The notes: generated by a model not told the origin, from the letters alone. A stretch of 64,000 nt of DNA from Halomonas sp. CH40 (GCA_041875495.1 CP112982.1:2294001-2358000), one strand, 5' to 3'; counted from the first letter of the stretch, positions 22,429 through 32,148 are shown. Translations and numbers: made by a program.

Positions 22429-23661
22429 TCAGGTCACCGCGGAGCGGGCCTGAAAACGCTCCTGGCGATACTCTCCTGTTGAGAGAACCTCCCGAAAATG
22501 CCTCGCTGCCTGCCACACATCTTCATAGACCAAGTAGAGGGGCGTAAAACCAAACCGCATCAGGCCGGGTTCACGGTAGTCACCTATCACACCTCGGGCG
22601 ATCAATGCCTGCACCACCGCGTAGCCATTTTCAGGATACATAAGCGCTACCTGGCTGCCGCGCTCGGCCTTCAAGGGCGTAACGTCGTCAATACCGTAGG
22701 TAGTTAGCACCTCTGCCAGCAAGTGCCGAAAAAGCTCCGTCATGGCCAGGCTTTTATCACGCAGCGCCTGCATATCCACGTCTTGCCAGATATCCAGCGA
22801 CGCCTCAAGGGCGGCGTACACCAGTGCCGAATGCGTACCGGTTCGGAAAGCGGTTAACCCGGTGGCAGGCGCATAATCTCCTTCAAACGCAAAGGGCGCG
22901 GCGTGACCGTGCCAACCGGTCAGCGGCTGCCAGCCCTGGTTCTGGGCGTCTTCGGCCACATATACAAAGGCGGGCGCCCCAGGCCCGCCATTGAGATATT
23001 TATAGGTACAGCCAACGGCAAAGCGAACGCCGCATTGGTTAAGCGCCACGGGCAAGGCTCCGGCGGAATGGGCCAGATCCCAGATCACCTCGGCCCCATG
23101 CTGGTGGATAAGCGCTGTGGTCGACGCCATATCCCGCAGCCAGCCGCTGCGATAGTTGACTTGGCTAAGCACCACAACAGCCACCTCGTCGTTGAGATAA
23201 TCCGCCAGTTCAGCCTCTGGCGGCAAAACGCGATGCTCAAAACCGGCAAAATGGCAGAAACCCTCGGCAATATAGCCATCGGCCGGAAAGTTACTCCCCT
23301 CACTTAAAATAACCCGGCGCGCCCCACTCTGTGCCTGGGTGGCATAGCCCAGCAGTTTGTACAGGTTCAGGGTAATCGTATCGGTGACCAGCACCTCATG
23401 GCCCTGAGCACCGATCAGCGGCGCCAGCTTTTTTCCCAGGCGTTCAGGCGCGTCAAACCAGCCCTGGTTCCACCCCTTGATCAACTCGTCGCGCCATTGA
23501 TCCATGGTATCCGCCACATACTGGCGCGCCTTGAGCGGCTGCGCGCCCAGGGAATTACCATCGAGATAGAGGGTGTTGGCGGGTAGGGCAAACTGCGCCT
23601 TGAAGCCAGCCAGTGGGTCCTGGCGATCCATTGCGCGCACATCATCAAGGCTGATCGACAT
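22429..23661 (-). CDS. kynU: Kynureninase
   Basis: A 410-residue PLP enzyme that cleaves kynurenine to anthranilate and alanine in tryptophan degradation. Recognisable segments are LYLDGNSLGAQP near residue 31, IWDLAHSAGALPVAL near 197, and the PLP-lysine motif CTYKYLNGGPG near 226. It is of normal length. No other kynurenine-pathway genes are nearby. It is followed at 30 bases upstream by the end of ppk2, and the two could share a transcript. Confidence 0.93.
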   Translation of the reverse strand: MSISLDDVRAMDRQDPLAGFKAQFALPANTLYLDGNSLGAQPLKARQYVADTMDQWRDELIKGWNQGWFDAPERLGKKLAPLIGAQGHEVLVTDTITLNLYKLLGYATQAQSGARRVILSEGSNFPADGYIAEGFCHFAGFEHRVLPPEAELADYLNDEVAVVVLSQVNYRSGWLRDMASTTALIHQHGAEVIWDLAHSAGALPVALNQCGVRFAVGCTYKYLNGGPGAPAFVYVAEDAQNQGWQPLTGWHGHAAPFAFEGDYAPATGLTAFRTGTHSALVYAALEASLDIWQDVDMQALRDKSLAMTELFRHLLAEVLTTYGIDDVTPLKAERGSQVALMYPENGYAVVQALIARGVIGDYREPGLMRFGFTPLYLVYEDVWQAARHFREVLSTGEYRQERFQARSAVT

Positions 23662-23690
23662 GGGAATGCCTTCTCATTGGGCCCTAATTA

Positions 23691-24770
23691 TCAGGAGTGC
23701 GAAAACTCGGCGCGCCCGACGATCAAGGGGTCAGCAGCACCGATGTTATTGATGTCCTTGCCTTCATAGTCAAACGCATTGAGCACGTAACGCATGGCGT
23801 TCAGGCGGGCGCGCTTTTTGCAGTCTGACTTGATAACCACCCAGGGGCACTCAGAATGGTCAGTGTGGAAGAACATGGCTTCCTTGGCAACGGTGTAGTC
23901 TTCCCACTTTTCCAGCGACGCCAGATCAATCGGGCTGAGTTTCCAGCGCTTGAGCGGATGCAGTTCACGCTCCTTGAAACGGCGCTGCTGCTCTTCACGG
24001 CTGACCGAAAACCAGAACTTGATCAGGTGCAGGCCGCTGCCCACCAGGTTACGCTCAAGCTCCGGCGCCTGGCGCAGGAAATCCTGATACTGCTGCTCAG
24101 AACAGAAGCCCATGACACGTTCAACGCCCGCCCGGTTGTACCAGGAACGGTCAAACAGCACCAGTTCACCCTGGGTGGGCAGGTGCTTGATATAACGCTG
24201 GAAATACCACTGACCCTGTTCGGTTTCCGTCGGCTTCTCAAGCGCCACGACCCGCGAGCCGCGCGGGTTCAGGTGCTCCATAAAGCGCTTGATAGTACCG
24301 CCCTTGCCTGCCGCATCACGCCCTTCAAACACAATGACAACCCGCTGACCGGTACTTCTGATCCACGCCTGCAGCTTCAGCAGCTCAACCTGCAGATAAT
24401 ACTTCTGCTTTTCATAGGATTTACGGGACAGGCGGTTCTTGTAGGGGTAAGCCGCCGTTCGCCAGTCTTCAACCAGCGCCTCATCCTTGGAAACAGCACG
24501 GCCTTTTTCAAACTGCTTCCAGTTGATCAGGGCTTTCTTCAGTTCCGCCACATCATCCAGCGAGGCACCATCGATAATATCCGCCACGGCCTTTAGAGTT
24601 TCTTCATGCGGCTCAGGCAACGGGCCTTTCAGCCCCAGAATATCGGCAATCGCCGCCGCCTGGGCTTCCTGGGCACCACGCGTTTTCTGCATGACGCTGA
24701 ATTCGTCCACTAACGCCGCCTTCGCAGCTGCCTGTTGTGTTGTGTCTTTGGTCTTGTTGGCAAGTGTCAT
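23691..24770 (-). CDS. ppk2: Polyphosphate kinase 2
   Basis: A 359-residue PPK2-family kinase that transfers phosphate between polyphosphate and nucleotides. Walker A is FEGRDAAGKGGTI (148-160) and Walker B-like is LVLFDRSWYNRAGVERVMGF. The frame is open to 24794, but the ATG at 24770 has AAGGA eight bases upstream and is preferred. The extra N-terminal region of about 100 residues (predicted helical) before the kinase core is common in proteobacterial PPK2. Confidence 0.92.
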   Translation of the reverse strand: MTLANKTKDTTQQAAAKAALVDEFSVMQKTRGAQEAQAAAIADILGLKGPLPEPHEETLKAVADIIDGASLDDVAELKKALINWKQFEKGRAVSKDEALVEDWRTAAYPYKNRLSRKSYEKQKYYLQVELLKLQAWIRSTGQRVVIVFEGRDAAGKGGTIKRFMEHLNPRGSRVVALEKPTETEQGQWYFQRYIKHLPTQGELVLFDRSWYNRAGVERVMGFCSEQQYQDFLRQAPELERNLVGSGLHLIKFWFSVSREEQQRRFKERELHPLKRWKLSPIDLASLEKWEDYTVAKEAMFFHTDHSECPWVVIKSDCKKRARLNAMRYVLNAFDYEGKDINNIGAADPLIVGRAEFSHS

Positions 24771-24967
24771 AGCGCTTCCTTGTCGTCGGGTCATTCAACG
24801 TGAATCAACCCCTTGCTCACATCATACCCCGCCACGCACAGGGCAAGGTTGATATGTGTCAAGTCGCATTAAGGTGTGACGACCAAGAAACCGAACGAAC
24901 CTGGCTGAAAACTCAAGCCCAGTCGTTACACTGACCAGTATTCTTGCATACCCCAGCCTGTCATCTG

Positions 24968-25696
24968 TTAAAGCACCGCCGAAATAAACTGCTGCAATTC
25001 AGGCGTTTGAGGGTTACTAAACAATTCACTGGGGGCACCTTCTTCGTGAATGCGGCCTTGATGCATGAATACCACGCGATCAGCAACATCTCGGGCAAAG
25101 CTCATTTCGTGGGTGACCAGAATCAGTGTCATTCCTTCTGCGGCCAATGCCTCAAGTACACGCAGTACTTCACCCACCAACTCTGGATCAAGTGCTGACG
25201 TCACCTCATCACAGAGCATCACTTTAGGACGCATCGCCAATGCTCTGGCGATGGCAACCCGCTGCTGTTGCCCTCCGGAAAGCTGAGCAGGGTATGCATC
25301 GTATTTATCAGATAGGCCTACTTTTTCCAGCACCTCACGGGCAATTTTCTCAACCTCAGCTTTCTCCTCACCGCGTACGACAATGGGGGCCAGGCAAACG
25401 TTTTCCCCCACCGTTTTATGCGGAAAAAGGTTAAAGCTTTGAAATACCATGCCAACATTTTCACTGAGCTCTTTAGGCGACATTGATGCAGCATCAAGCT
25501 GCTTGTCAGCAATGGTAATCTGGCCACTATCGTGTATTTCCAACTGATTCAGGCAGCGCAGCAAGGTGCTTTTACCCGAACCGCTGCGACCAATAATCGC
25601 CACCACTTCGCCTTGTGCGACCGAAAGGCTGATACCTTTAAGCACTTCCAGCTTGCCAAAGGCTTTATGGACATTATCAACGTAGACCAGCGTCAT
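24968..25696 (-). CDS. Polar amino acid ABC transporter ATPase
   Basis: A 242-residue ATPase of the GlnQ/HisP family. Walker A is GRSGSGKS (36-43), the signature is LSGGQQQR (139-146) and Walker B is VMLCDEVTSALDPE, with DEV replacing the usual DEP. The start at 25696 has GGAGAAG upstream; the longer frame to 25801 lies inside the permease gene. It energises import with the two permeases and the binding protein that precede it. Confidence 0.93.
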   Translation of the reverse strand: MTLVYVDNVHKAFGKLEVLKGISLSVAQGEVVAIIGRSGSGKSTLLRCLNQLEIHDSGQITIADKQLDAASMSPKELSENVGMVFQSFNLFPHKTVGENVCLAPIVVRGEEKAEVEKIAREVLEKVGLSDKYDAYPAQLSGGQQQRVAIARALAMRPKVMLCDEVTSALDPELVGEVLRVLEALAAEGMTLILVTHEMSFARDVADRVVFMHQGRIHEEGAPSELFSNPQTPELQQFISAVL

Positions 25697-26333
25697 AGAG
25701 CTTCTTCTCCAGGTAGCGCGCGTAGCAGGAAAGGGGGTAGCACAGCGCAAAATAAAGCAGCGCCACAAGGGCAAAGATGGTGAAAGGTTCAAAGGTGGCA
25801 TTATTGAGCATGGTGCCTGCCTTGGTCAGCTCGACAAAGCCAATGATCGAGGCCAGTGCAGTGCCTTTGATGACCTGTACCGAAAAACCTACCGTGGGTG
25901 GAATCGAGAGGCGCAGTGCCTGAGGCAAAATCACATGACGCATGGACTGAAAGTAGTTCATCCCCAACACCCGAGCCGCATGCCACTGCCCTTTGGCAAC
26001 CGCCTCCAGGCAACCACGCCAGATATCGCAAAGAAACGCGCTGGTAAACAGCGTGAGGGCGATAGAAGCAGCCAGCCAAGCAGAAATCGGATGTCCCATG
26101 GCAGCAGCACCAAAGAAAATCAAAAACAGCTGCATCAGCAGTGGTGTGCCTTGGAAAAGATCAACATAGAGCGAGGTTAAACGCTGCAGCCAGCGGTTGC
26201 TGGAGAGACGCATGAAGGTCAACACAAGCCCCACCACTGCCCCGCCGGCAAAGGCAATTAGTGAGAGCACTATCGTCCAGCGTGCTGCCAATAAAAGGTT
26301 GCGCAAGATATCCCAGAAGCTGAAATCAATCAT
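25677..26333 (-). CDS. Polar amino acid ABC transporter permease (second)
   Basis: A 218-residue HisM/HisQ-like permease with about five hydrophobic helices. The cytoplasmic coupling (EAA) loop is ARVLGMNYFQSMRHVILPQA near residues 119-138. It overlaps the ATPase gene by 20 bases and the first permease by four bases, indicating one operon. The pair of permeases forms the membrane channel. Confidence 0.92.
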   Translation of the reverse strand: MIDFSFWDILRNLLLAARWTIVLSLIAFAGGAVVGLVLTFMRLSSNRWLQRLTSLYVDLFQGTPLLMQLFLIFFGAAAMGHPISAWLAASIALTLFTSAFLCDIWRGCLEAVAKGQWHAARVLGMNYFQSMRHVILPQALRLSIPPTVGFSVQVIKGTALASIIGFVELTKAGTMLNNATFEPFTIFALVALLYFALCYPLSCYARYLEKKLYDAGLR

Positions 26334-27007
26334 CGTTGCTCTCCTTGCTGATAGGCAAATATCCGCTTACCTACCAACATAAAGCTGCGCCGCATGCCAA
26401 AGGCGAGGAGCAAATACAGCAGGGTAATCAACAGATAGACTTCAAAACTGCGGAAGTTGCGCGACTGGATAAAGTTAGCCGCGTAGGTCAGGTCAAATAC
26501 CGAAATCTGCGATACCACCGCTGAACCCAGCATCACGATAATCGACTGGCTGATTAGCGCCGGATAAACCCGGGCAAACGCAGGTACCAATACCACGTGG
26601 CGATAATTTTGCAGCGTCGTCATGCCCAATGCGCGTCCTGCTTCCAACTGTCCTTTGGCCGTTGCATTGATACCGGCACGCAGAATTTCCGCGCTATAGG
26701 CGGCCAGGTTCAAGGTCATGGCAATAAACGCCGCGGTAAGCGCATCAATCTTGATACCGAGCCCCGGCAACCCGAAAAAGATAAAGAAAAGCTGCACAAT
26801 AAAGGGCGTGTTGCGGGTCACTTCGACGTAGCTGCCCAGCCCCCATCGCACCCAAGGCTGCGCATTAACCCGTAGATAGGCCACCGCTACTGCCAGTGCT
26901 AACCCTGTCAAGGTGGTCACCACGGTCAGCATGACCGTGGTGGTAAGACCTTTAAGGAGTTCACTGACATAGGGCAACAAAGTAAGGAAGTCGAGTGTTG
27001 GCCCCAT
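26330..27007 (-). CDS. Polar amino acid ABC transporter permease (first)
   Basis: A 225-residue permease of the same family. Its coupling loop is GRALGMTTLQNYRHVVLVPA near residues 125-144. The helices and the segment EVTRNTPFIVQLFFIFFGLP near 62-81 (R-N-T/G-T-P signature) are typical. It starts eight bases after the end of the binding-protein gene. Confidence 0.92.
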   Translation of the reverse strand: MGPTLDFLTLLPYVSELLKGLTTTVMLTVVTTLTGLALAVAVAYLRVNAQPWVRWGLGSYVEVTRNTPFIVQLFFIFFGLPGLGIKIDALTAAFIAMTLNLAAYSAEILRAGINATAKGQLEAGRALGMTTLQNYRHVVLVPAFARVYPALISQSIIVMLGSAVVSQISVFDLTYAANFIQSRNFRSFEVYLLITLLYLLLAFGMRRSFMLVGKRIFAYQQGEQR

Positions 27008-27015
27008 GATGAACC

Positions 27016-27870
27016 TCAGCTACCAAAGTTTTCTGGCAAATCAGCGTTAAACCAGCGCTGAGACAGCTCATTCAGGGTGCCATCCTCAAGGGCTTGCTCA
27101 ATCAGGCGATTCACTTCAGCCATCAGGGCTGGCTCATCTTTGTTCATGCCCACATAGCAGGGTGAATCCTTTAGCTGGTATATCAGCGAAGGCGCACGAT
27201 CACTATTACGTTCAGCAATCTCAGCGGCTACCACGTTACCAGTCGCCACGTAATCGACCTGTCCGGAAAGAAATGCTGAGATAGTGGTGGCGTTGTCTTC
27301 AAAGCGCTGTACTGTCGTCGAGTCTGGCGCAATGTCAGAAAGCTCCATGTCTTCTACGGCACCACGCGTTACCCCGATGGTTTTATCAGCCAAGCCATCC
27401 GGGCTATCGATACTTTCATCCGCATCGGCGCTGAAAACGCCCAGGAAAAACGGTGCATAAGCATCAGAGAAATCAATAGCGGCTTCACGTTCAGGGTTCT
27501 TGCCCAGGCTTGAGATTACCAAATCCGCCTGGCCTGTCTGTAAATAGGGGATACGGTTAGCACTGGTAACCGGGATCAGCTCTAACTCAACGCCCATTTC
27601 GTCGGCAAGGTACTGAGCCATATCAATATCATAGCCGCGAGGTTCCAGATCAGTACCGACTGAACCAAAAGGCGGAAAGTCTTGTGGTACAGCAATACGA
27701 ATAGTGCCTCGTGCTTCAATCTCTTCCAGAGCATCTGCGTGAACACTTGGAGCGGTCGTCATCGCCCCGAGGGCGACTACCGCACTTAGCCCTGTCGCTA
27801 ACATCTGGGTCTGTACGCTCTTGAAGCGGCGGATAAATGAGTGATTAATGCGCTGCGCTATCGATTTCAT
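27016..27870 (-). CDS. Periplasmic amino acid-binding protein
   Basis: A 284-residue solute-binding protein of family 3. It has an N-terminal signal peptide with cleavage probably after VHA (residue 45). ALEEIEARGTIRIAVPQDFP and GYDIDMAQYLADEMGVELE are hallmarks of polar amino acid binders. The frame is open to 27951, but ATG 27870 with AGGAGA upstream gives a proper signal peptide. The ligand cannot be told from sequence alone. It is the first gene of the four-gene import operon. Confidence 0.92.
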   Translation of the reverse strand: MKSIAQRINHSFIRRFKSVQTQMLATGLSAVVALGAMTTAPSVHADALEEIEARGTIRIAVPQDFPPFGSVGTDLEPRGYDIDMAQYLADEMGVELELIPVTSANRIPYLQTGQADLVISSLGKNPEREAAIDFSDAYAPFFLGVFSADADESIDSPDGLADKTIGVTRGAVEDMELSDIAPDSTTVQRFEDNATTISAFLSGQVDYVATGNVVAAEIAERNSDRAPSLIYQLKDSPCYVGMNKDEPALMAEVNRLIEQALEDGTLNELSQRWFNADLPENFGS

Positions 27871-27960
27871 GGTGTTCTCCTGACCAGGACAACCTGGCCC
27901 CTGGCAAAGGCATGTTGTTAAGTGATCAGCCGTGGCGGCATGAGCAAGCAATGGAGCGAA

Positions 27961-28004
27961 TGAAAGCTTTGTTTCATAAATTCCAACAAAGAAACTTTCG
28001 TTTC
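27961..28004. promoter_or_regulatory. Candidate RpiR-type operator pair
   Basis: Two palindromes lie between the transporter operon and the RpiR gene: TGAAA-N6-TTTCA (27961-27976) and GAAAC-TTTC-GTTTC (27991-28004). RpiR/MurR regulators often bind GAAA..TTTC palindromes. The remaining part of the 335-bp intergenic stretch (27871-28205) is AT-rich without a convincing ORF. Confidence 0.5.
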
Positions 28005-28205
28005 ACCTGATCACTTAGTAGCAAGCGCGATACCACAAGAAGCTAAATTTTTTTATAACAGTAGCTTAAGAGACACGGGAAATGACGACTCGGCCAGAGC
28101 CGAGCTTAAAGAGGGCTTAGCAGATGTGTGAAACAAGATGAATGCAATGCTTTGGTGCACGTTTAGCTCATTCAACGGGGAGATGCACCATGCTTGGATG
28201 GAGAA

Positions 28206-29081
28206 CTACTCAGCGTTCCAATCAACATCCATTGAGGAGGTTTCTAGTTCACTGAGATCGGCATAAATATCACTGATTGCGCTAATCCGCTCTCTGCCTT
28301 GTGACAAATGCCAGTGCAGCACGCTGTTGGCAAGCAGGCAGATCAGACTGTTGGCCGTTGCGTAGCTATCAAATGCCGAGAGGCTTTCCAGTGGTATATC
28401 CACAAACCAATTTACTTGGGCAGTAAAGTTAACCGCTGTCGGATCGGCCACCAAGGCTATTTTGGCAGGCGAGCGCTCTAGGGCATTTACCAGCGTTGGA
28501 AACGCCGCTGGCCGTCGGCGAAACCCAAACAGTACAACCAGATCCTGTTCACCAAGATCCACTATTTCTTCAGCGATTGACTGATTGGATTGAGGAATCA
28601 ACCGAACCTGGGAACGCACCTGTATCAACTGCTGGCGCAAGTGCAACGCCAATGGGTAGCTGTTGCGAAACCCGATCACCAGTACCTGTCGCGCGTTACC
28701 AATATGTTGCACGAGGTCAGCAAGATTATCGGCAGACATGCTGTTAAAGCCACGTTGCAGGTTTTCCTTTTCACGTGACAGATGTCGCTGAAACGAACCC
28801 ACAGCGTCTTCTTGCATGGCATCAGGATCAATGACTAATGGCACACCCAGGTTTCGAAGCTGGCGGGCATGGTCTTTGACTGTACGATAGCTATCAAAAC
28901 CCAGGCGTTTGAAAAGACGGCTGACCGTCGATTTGGACACTCCGGTTAAACGCGCCAGATCCGCCGCGCTGAATACCGCAAGGTCGTCAAAGTGATCGAG
29001 TATAAAGCTCGCTACTCGCTGTTCTTGAGCACTGAGAGTCCCAAACTTAGCGGTAATTCGCTCTCCAATATGCGGCGTCAT
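28206..29081 (-). CDS. RpiR/MurR family transcriptional regulator
   Basis: A 291-residue regulator. The N-terminal HTH_6 domain has the recognition helix region FSAADLARLTGVSKSTVSRL (about residues 37-56), and a C-terminal SIS domain spans about 120-260 (VLVIGFRNSYPLALHLRQQL). SIS domains sense phosphosugars or similar ligands. It lies upstream of, and in the same orientation as, the amino acid transporter operon, with palindromes between, so it probably controls that operon. Confidence 0.9.
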   Translation of the reverse strand: MTPHIGERITAKFGTLSAQEQRVASFILDHFDDLAVFSAADLARLTGVSKSTVSRLFKRLGFDSYRTVKDHARQLRNLGVPLVIDPDAMQEDAVGSFQRHLSREKENLQRGFNSMSADNLADLVQHIGNARQVLVIGFRNSYPLALHLRQQLIQVRSQVRLIPQSNQSIAEEIVDLGEQDLVVLFGFRRRPAAFPTLVNALERSPAKIALVADPTAVNFTAQVNWFVDIPLESLSAFDSYATANSLICLLANSVLHWHLSQGRERISAISDIYADLSELETSSMDVDWNAE

Positions 29082-29261
29082 AGCATCCTGATCAGGTCAT
29101 TTTTGAAAGACGAATTAGCGTCAAGTGTTGGCGCTGGGTATGTAAAGGCCTGCAAGCCTATTCACATCACAGGCTGTGAATTCTTTCATATTGAATCCAG
29201 CAACGGGTCTGATAGTCAAGCTTGACCAGACTAACACCTAAGCAAAATCAAGAGACAACTC

Positions 29262-30302
29262 TTACCTGTTTATCTCGGGCCTGGACGAAAGCCATTCCCG
29301 TATGACGGCAGGTAGCAAGGCACGCAACTTATGAGTAATCGCCTGCTCGTGTTTTTGCCACTGGATGCCCACATAGATAATGCCCAGACCGATGGCGGAC
29401 AGCGCTATCGGGAACAGCCAGCTATCCTGAAATACATGGAAGGCCAGATAGCCCAGGTAACCGCAGATGCCCAGGGCACCAAAGAGCACAAAGACCCTGC
29501 GCAGTAACACCGCCCCCACGCCTACCATGGCCAGATTGATACAGAAATACAGAAACTTTGACAGCTCGCTATCCGATTCCTGAATCGATAGCCCCAACCA
29601 GAAGGCCACCACGCCAAAGAGATACAGCCAATAGGCGTAGTCAGCGTGGTGACGGGATCTGATATCCACCCACAACGCCAAGCCTATCATCAACAATCCA
29701 CCGTACAGTGAAATCAGCCCTCTCGTTAGCAGCGTGATATCTTCGCCTGATACCAGCACTGCAACGTCCATGGTCATATACCAAAGCGTGACAGCAATCG
29801 GCATCACCAGAAAGGGGTATCTGTATTTCCACAGCATGACGCTGCCAACGGCCAGCGTTGCGAGTTCCATATATAACCAGTGCCATTTTACGACACGGTG
29901 ATAATCCTGATAGACACTGTCATCCGGCCAGACCCCCATCCAATGCTGCAGACCATAGATGGCCAATGGCGTCATGCAGACAACAAAAGCCGCACAAATC
30001 CCGGCGGGAATCACAAGCTTTCTGGCCGCGAGCCTATGTGTAATGATCAAAGCGATGGCGGCATAGGCGATCGAAATCAAAAAGATACCGGCGCCCCCAA
30101 AGGCCTCCCAGCCCAGGGTCATAAAGACACTCATCGCCGCTATCGCTATCAGCCCGCCCAGATAATAAAGCAGATGACTAAAGGTAAAACGTGGCACCTC
30201 GTCAGGCTGCGCCTGCAAAAATCTGTAAAGCGCATCCGCCTGCTCGCGGGAGATAATCTGCTCATCCACCGCCTGGCTCAATTGCTTCCTTGTGATCTTC
30301 AT
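29262..30302 (-). CDS. DUF2157-like multi-spanning membrane protein
   Basis: A 346-residue protein. The N-terminal 35 residues form a charged segment (QLSQAVDEQIISREQADALY) typical of DUF2157, followed by roughly ten hydrophobic helices and a basic C-terminus. Function is unknown. It is 31 bases from the end of the DUF4276 gene and could be read through from it, but its composition resembles the core genome. It marks the left edge of the defence-type region. Confidence 0.7.
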   Translation of the reverse strand: MKITRKQLSQAVDEQIISREQADALYRFLQAQPDEVPRFTFSHLLYYLGGLIAIAAMSVFMTLGWEAFGGAGIFLISIAYAAIALIITHRLAARKLVIPAGICAAFVVCMTPLAIYGLQHWMGVWPDDSVYQDYHRVVKWHWLYMELATLAVGSVMLWKYRYPFLVMPIAVTLWYMTMDVAVLVSGEDITLLTRGLISLYGGLLMIGLALWVDIRSRHHADYAYWLYLFGVVAFWLGLSIQESDSELSKFLYFCINLAMVGVGAVLLRRVFVLFGALGICGYLGYLAFHVFQDSWLFPIALSAIGLGIIYVGIQWQKHEQAITHKLRALLPAVIREWLSSRPEINR

Positions 30303-30333
30303 GCAAGCCCTTCCTGTCGAGTCTGCTGACGTC

Positions 30334-30942
30334 TCATCGCGAATTTTGGTTCACTTTCAACTGCAAAATATAGTTCAGCCAAGCATCGAAGCGAGGGCAA
30401 GCCGCTCTTGCCTCCTGCAAACCGCCTTCTAATGCCACTGGACCATGAAATTTCTTATCATATAAAGGGGCAATAGCCTTGATGCGGCGAGACGGACAGG
30501 TTTTATAACCATCGTTGACCAGTTCAGCACCGCCGCTTTGCGCAACTATTTCGCGAAACTGCTCGCCTAGACCATTAACGCCAATGATAATTTCTGCGCG
30601 GTCAGGTACAGCTAACACCAGTGCTTCAAATTCGTACTGCTGAACATAAGGGGTAAATCGATGGCGCTTATCGGCAGGCATAAGATCGTTAATAGCTGCC
30701 TCTAGCACGTCTACATTTCCTTCAGGCCGTTTGTGAAACCCATAAAAATCATAGAACGTGGTCACATGGTCAAACATCGCGAGCAGCTTGCTGACCTCTT
30801 TTTCTACACGCTCCAGCGAAACACGCCCATGCATATCAATGGGGTAGGCGAATACTTGGTTTTGAGCAAGCACCGGTGCCAACACGCGCGTCACAAACTC
30901 ACGTTCCGTTGCCCCTTCAACGCTAATGCCCAATCGAATCAT
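30334..30942 (-). CDS. DUF4276 family TOPRIM-like protein
   Basis: A 202-residue protein. The N-terminus ISVEGATEREFVTRVLAP has the E-G-x-T-E pattern of a TOPRIM-like nuclease/primase fold, with acidic residues later at FYDFYGFHKRPEG and YEFEALVLA. It overlaps the preceding AAA ATPase gene by four bases (ATGA), so the two are translated as a pair. ATPase plus TOPRIM is the layout of OLD-type nucleases and of PARIS, which suggests anti-phage or anti-plasmid activity (inference). It belongs to a family without an assigned biochemical function. Confidence 0.75.
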   Translation of the reverse strand: MIRLGISVEGATEREFVTRVLAPVLAQNQVFAYPIDMHGRVSLERVEKEVSKLLAMFDHVTTFYDFYGFHKRPEGNVDVLEAAINDLMPADKRHRFTPYVQQYEFEALVLAVPDRAEIIIGVNGLGEQFREIVAQSGGAELVNDGYKTCPSRRIKAIAPLYDKKFHGPVALEGGLQEARAACPRFDAWLNYILQLKVNQNSR

Positions 30943-32042
30943 GCTGGCGTTCCTCCCAGCAAATTTTTCTCCCAGAGTTCCCCTAGGCGATAATCATCTA
31001 ACCATGCTTCCAGCGAATCCGTATCCAAGCGCCTGAAAGTAGAACGGTTCTCTTGGTGCTCGACAACAACTACATCGTCAGCGCTGAACTCATTGGCTAG
31101 CGATACTGACTGAGTAGAAATAATGATCTGGGTAGATTGGCTAACCAGACGCAGCATGGAACCTAATAGTTGAATGGCATAGGGATGCAGCCCTAATTCA
31201 GGCTCATCAAGTAATATCAGCGAAGGGAGGATGGGCTGTAATAGCAAGGTAGCCATGCAGATAAATCGCAGGGTTCCATCGGAAAGCGCATGGGCGTCAA
31301 AATAGGCATCACTGCCTTTATGTTTCCAACGCAGTCGAATTTTACTGTCATTATGCCGTTCAGGTGCCAGTATGAAATCGTGAAAAAAAGGCGCGACTCG
31401 CTGGATAGTGGACACGATCCGCTTATAGGTCTCCGGGCTATGCGCCTGGATGTCATAAAGAAAAGCCGCTAGATTTTCACCCTGCTCACGCAAACGCTCG
31501 CTATCTAACAGCTCTCCCGCCTGCTTCATTGGCGCGCTACTGCTAGTGTCATGGAAGTGATACACCTTCCAGTCAGAAATGTGCTTAGCAACATTACCTT
31601 CAATGTTCATACCTTGCGGTGCTGGCAACGCTGATTCGTCAGCACCAGGCTTGGAGAGCGCCTTTTTTTTGTCGCCACCTGAAAAGCCTATGGAATCGGC
31701 AAAAAACTCACAAAACTCTTCTTTAAAGACTAGGCGTCCGTCTTGCGTTGGGATCAAGGTTGCCCCGTAGCTATTGGGGTCAAAACGTAAATACGTCGAC
31801 AGAGCAGGCGTCTGCTTACGCCCGAAATGTAGCAGCGCATCTGCTCCACCCTGCTCTGCCACATATAGCTGTAGATCTTTCTGCAGCAACTTGTTCATAA
31901 AGCGGAAAAAATTGATGAAGTTCGACTTCCCCGCACCATTCGGGCCTATCAGTACGTTTAGTGGCTTAAGTTCTAGCGAGGTCGACTCGATAGAGCGAAA
32001 ACCCTTTATTTTTAGGTGCGTGAGGTAGCCAAGCTTAGCCAT
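30939..32042 (-). CDS. AAA family (ABC-type, RecF-like) ATPase, partner of DUF4276
   Basis: A 367-residue ATPase. The N-terminal KGFRSIES and Walker A GPNGAGKSN are at residues 33-41, the signature LSDGTLRF at 253-260, and Walker B LILLDEPELGLHP at about 275-287, followed by ISTQS. These are features of SMC/RecF/OLD-type ATPases found in overcoming-lysogenization and abortive infection systems. The gene starts alone after hsdR's far end and feeds directly into the DUF4276 gene. ATPase activity is well supported; the defence role is inferred from partner and neighbourhood. Confidence 0.8.
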   Translation of the reverse strand: MAKLGYLTHLKIKGFRSIESTSLELKPLNVLIGPNGAGKSNFINFFRFMNKLLQKDLQLYVAEQGGADALLHFGRKQTPALSTYLRFDPNSYGATLIPTQDGRLVFKEEFCEFFADSIGFSGGDKKKALSKPGADESALPAPQGMNIEGNVAKHISDWKVYHFHDTSSSAPMKQAGELLDSERLREQGENLAAFLYDIQAHSPETYKRIVSTIQRVAPFFHDFILAPERHNDSKIRLRWKHKGSDAYFDAHALSDGTLRFICMATLLLQPILPSLILLDEPELGLHPYAIQLLGSMLRLVSQSTQIIISTQSVSLANEFSADDVVVVEHQENRSTFRRLDTDSLEAWLDDYRLGELWEKNLLGGTPA

Positions 32043-32148
32043 TCACTGTGCCCTCCAACCCATGTGATATGAAATTCCACCCTAAACCGGGCAGCAGTAT
32101 TTAGTATTAACGTGATCAAGCCACTGCCCATCTAGCCGTTATCATACG

